DNA of 7,986 nt. Origin: Methanosarcinales archaeon (GTDB lineage: Archaea > Halobacteriota > Methanosarcinia > DSM-18856 > Methermicoccaceae). Within the stretch, counting starts at the first letter, position 1. Each line of letters starts with the position of its first letter. Location: positions 1 through 7,986 of the forward strand of contig QMVI01000041.1 of the NCBI GenBank assembly GCA_003661015.1, written 5' to 3'. The position numbers and the translations under genes were made by a program. Of the stretch, positions 7,160 to 7,986 are shown one piece after another. The notes under the pieces were generated by a model that was not told the DNA's origin, ran no database searches, and worked only from the letters and a program-made list of their open reading frames with translations.

Positions 7160-7986
7160 ACTCCAGCACCCTCCTCGATAAATCGTCAAAATCAAAGTCT
7201 TGAATGACACACTCTATCTTCTCAATCCATGCCTTGGGTATGGAGGAGATTCCATCCCTCGCTCCTATGATTGCCCCAACCATTGACGCTATTGTATCTG
7301 AGTCTCCGCCCTATATCTACGATACACACTCCTCAAAACTGAGATGTTTGGCAAGCATGAAGAAGACACATGGAACCGCCTCTCTTGTCTCTATTCCTCC
7401 TCCAAAAAATCTGATGGCATCAATGTATTCATACTCTGCAGACATCTCTACCGCTCTCTCAATGAGATATGAGAGTAATGTTCCTGAGTGCTCGCTCCCA
7501 CATCCTCTCTTTTCTATCTCACGTGCACCATCTATTCCTTCTGCTATGGGGTCTCTTCCAGCAAGACAAGCCCATACCGCACATGCAACTGCACACGCAC
7601 CCGCAATTGCAATGTTGGTTCCGTGAGTCACAAGAGCCACTCTGATCGATGTTTCTATCACATCCTCTTTATCATCAAAAAGAAGACCAATGGGTGGGGA
7701 CCTCATGGCTGCTCCATCTGTTGTTCCACTGGTTGGTATAAAGTCCGGATTGCACTCATATTCCTCAAGAACTCTTTTGGTCGTTGGACCAATCCTCTCC
7801 ACCCGTGCCTCTCTCATCCTCCTCGCAATATCTTTTCTATCGACTCTGTTTAGTTCGAGTATGCTCACAAGCGTGAGTAAAGCGAAAATTGTGTCATCAG
7901 TTATCATCCACTCATCACAACGTTCGTGCATCTAAGCTTCATAAGGACTCATTCCCTCAAATGGTTCTCCCATAGCATCTCCAACC
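7140..7986 (-). CDS. ADP-ribosylglycohydrolase (DraG/ARH family) with three in-frame TAG codons, 5' partial
   Basis: The family removes ADP-ribose from modified proteins or small molecules using a two-metal centre. Reading inward from the window edge, the frame shows GDAMGEPFEGM (N-terminal family motif), a TAG at 7932-7934, then TDDT (metal ligands), GAAMR, THGTNIAIAGACAVA, TAG-Ile-TAG at 7311-7319, and GGDSDTIASMVGAIIG (C-terminal metal ligands). It stops at TAA 7140-7142. This gives 281 visible residues, with only about ten expected upstream, so length and motif order fit an intact enzyme. Metal ligands lie on both sides of the TAG codons, so activity needs all three read as sense. The target is unknown: there is no nif gene here to suggest a dinitrogenase reductase role. 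It converges on mdh and overlaps its end by 20 bases. Under the standard code it would look like a pseudogene with three stops. Confidence 0.87.
7311..7319 (-). other. Paired in-frame TAG codons (TAG-ATA-TAG) before the GGDSDT metal motif
   Basis: On the minus strand the codons TCG TAG ATA TAG GGC GGA GAC encode Ser-x-Ile-x-Gly-Gly-Asp. Family members carry a short hydrophobic/Asn stretch immediately before GGDxDT. The frame is the same before and after, and the downstream GGDSDTIASMVGAI is highly characteristic, so both TAG codons must be read for the metal site to be completed. Confidence 0.85.
7932..7934 (-). other. In-frame TAG, first of three in the ADP-ribosylglycohydrolase
   Basis: The codon lies between GMSPYEA and MHERCDEW, in the variable stretch between the N-terminal GDA motif and the TDDT motif. 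ATG follows it directly, but starting at that ATG would drop the conserved GDAMGEPFEG segment, which is clearly encoded upstream in the same frame. Confidence 0.82.

Noticed and set aside
7204..7935. Plus-strand ORFs of 81, 121 and 140 codons
   Set aside because: They are shadows opposite the ADP-ribosylglycohydrolase, with low-complexity Ser/His/Cys-rich translations and no family motif.
4423..7986. Three pseudogenes created by nonsense mutations
   Set aside because: All five breaks are the same codon, there are no frameshifts or deletions, and catalytic and metal-binding motifs are preserved on both sides.

Overview
The window looks like a compact archaeal chromosome segment, probably from a euryarchaeote related to methanogens. 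The evidence is archaeal-type metabolic enzymes, an archaeal wHTH regulator family, AT-rich TATA boxes placed for leaderless transcripts, GGTG-type ribosome binding sites, and a secreted N-glycosylation-rich surface protein with a C-terminal anchor. There are no mobile elements, CRISPR arrays, tRNAs or rRNAs that I can see, and almost every base is coding.

Layout from left to right: (1) the 3' part of a winged-helix regulator on + (1-744); (2) a 2-isopropylmalate synthase (LeuA/CimA family) on + (about 778-2314), whose 5' end appears to be broken by a frame change at a run of five G; (3) on -, a secreted, anchored surface protein (2322-3155), ending 7 bases from leuA; (4) a divergent spacer (3156-3211) with one palindromic TATA box that could serve both directions; (5) on +, a tight three-gene operon of a bifunctional GlmU-like nucleotidyltransferase (3212-4420), glmS (4423-6234) and malate dehydrogenase (6245-7159); (6) on -, an ADP-ribosylglycohydrolase (7140-7986, 5' end outside the window) whose 3' end overlaps mdh by 20 bases.

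The main discovery is that UAG appears to be a sense codon here. Full-length glmS, mdh and the ADP-ribosylglycohydrolase can be read only if five in-frame TAG codons (one, one and three) are translated. Each break is a TAG. Within these three genes there is no internal TAA, TGA or frameshift. Family-conserved sequence continues in the same frame on both sides, and restored lengths match the families (603 aa GlmS, 304 aa MDH, at least 281 aa hydrolase). All seven genes end in TGA (five) or TAA (two), none in TAG. In archaea the known way to read UAG is pyrrolysine insertion by PylS/tRNA-Pyl. This window therefore suggests pyrrolysine in ordinary housekeeping enzymes and not only in methylamine methyltransferases. 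The pyl genes are not in this window, so the identity of the residue is inferred.

Functionally, GlmS and the GlmU-like protein make glucosamine-6-phosphate and UDP-GlcNAc (or a related nucleotide sugar), which could feed glycosylation of surface proteins such as the divergently transcribed one. LeuA starts leucine synthesis, and malate dehydrogenase links oxaloacetate and malate. A standard-code gene caller would split or truncate three of the seven genes.
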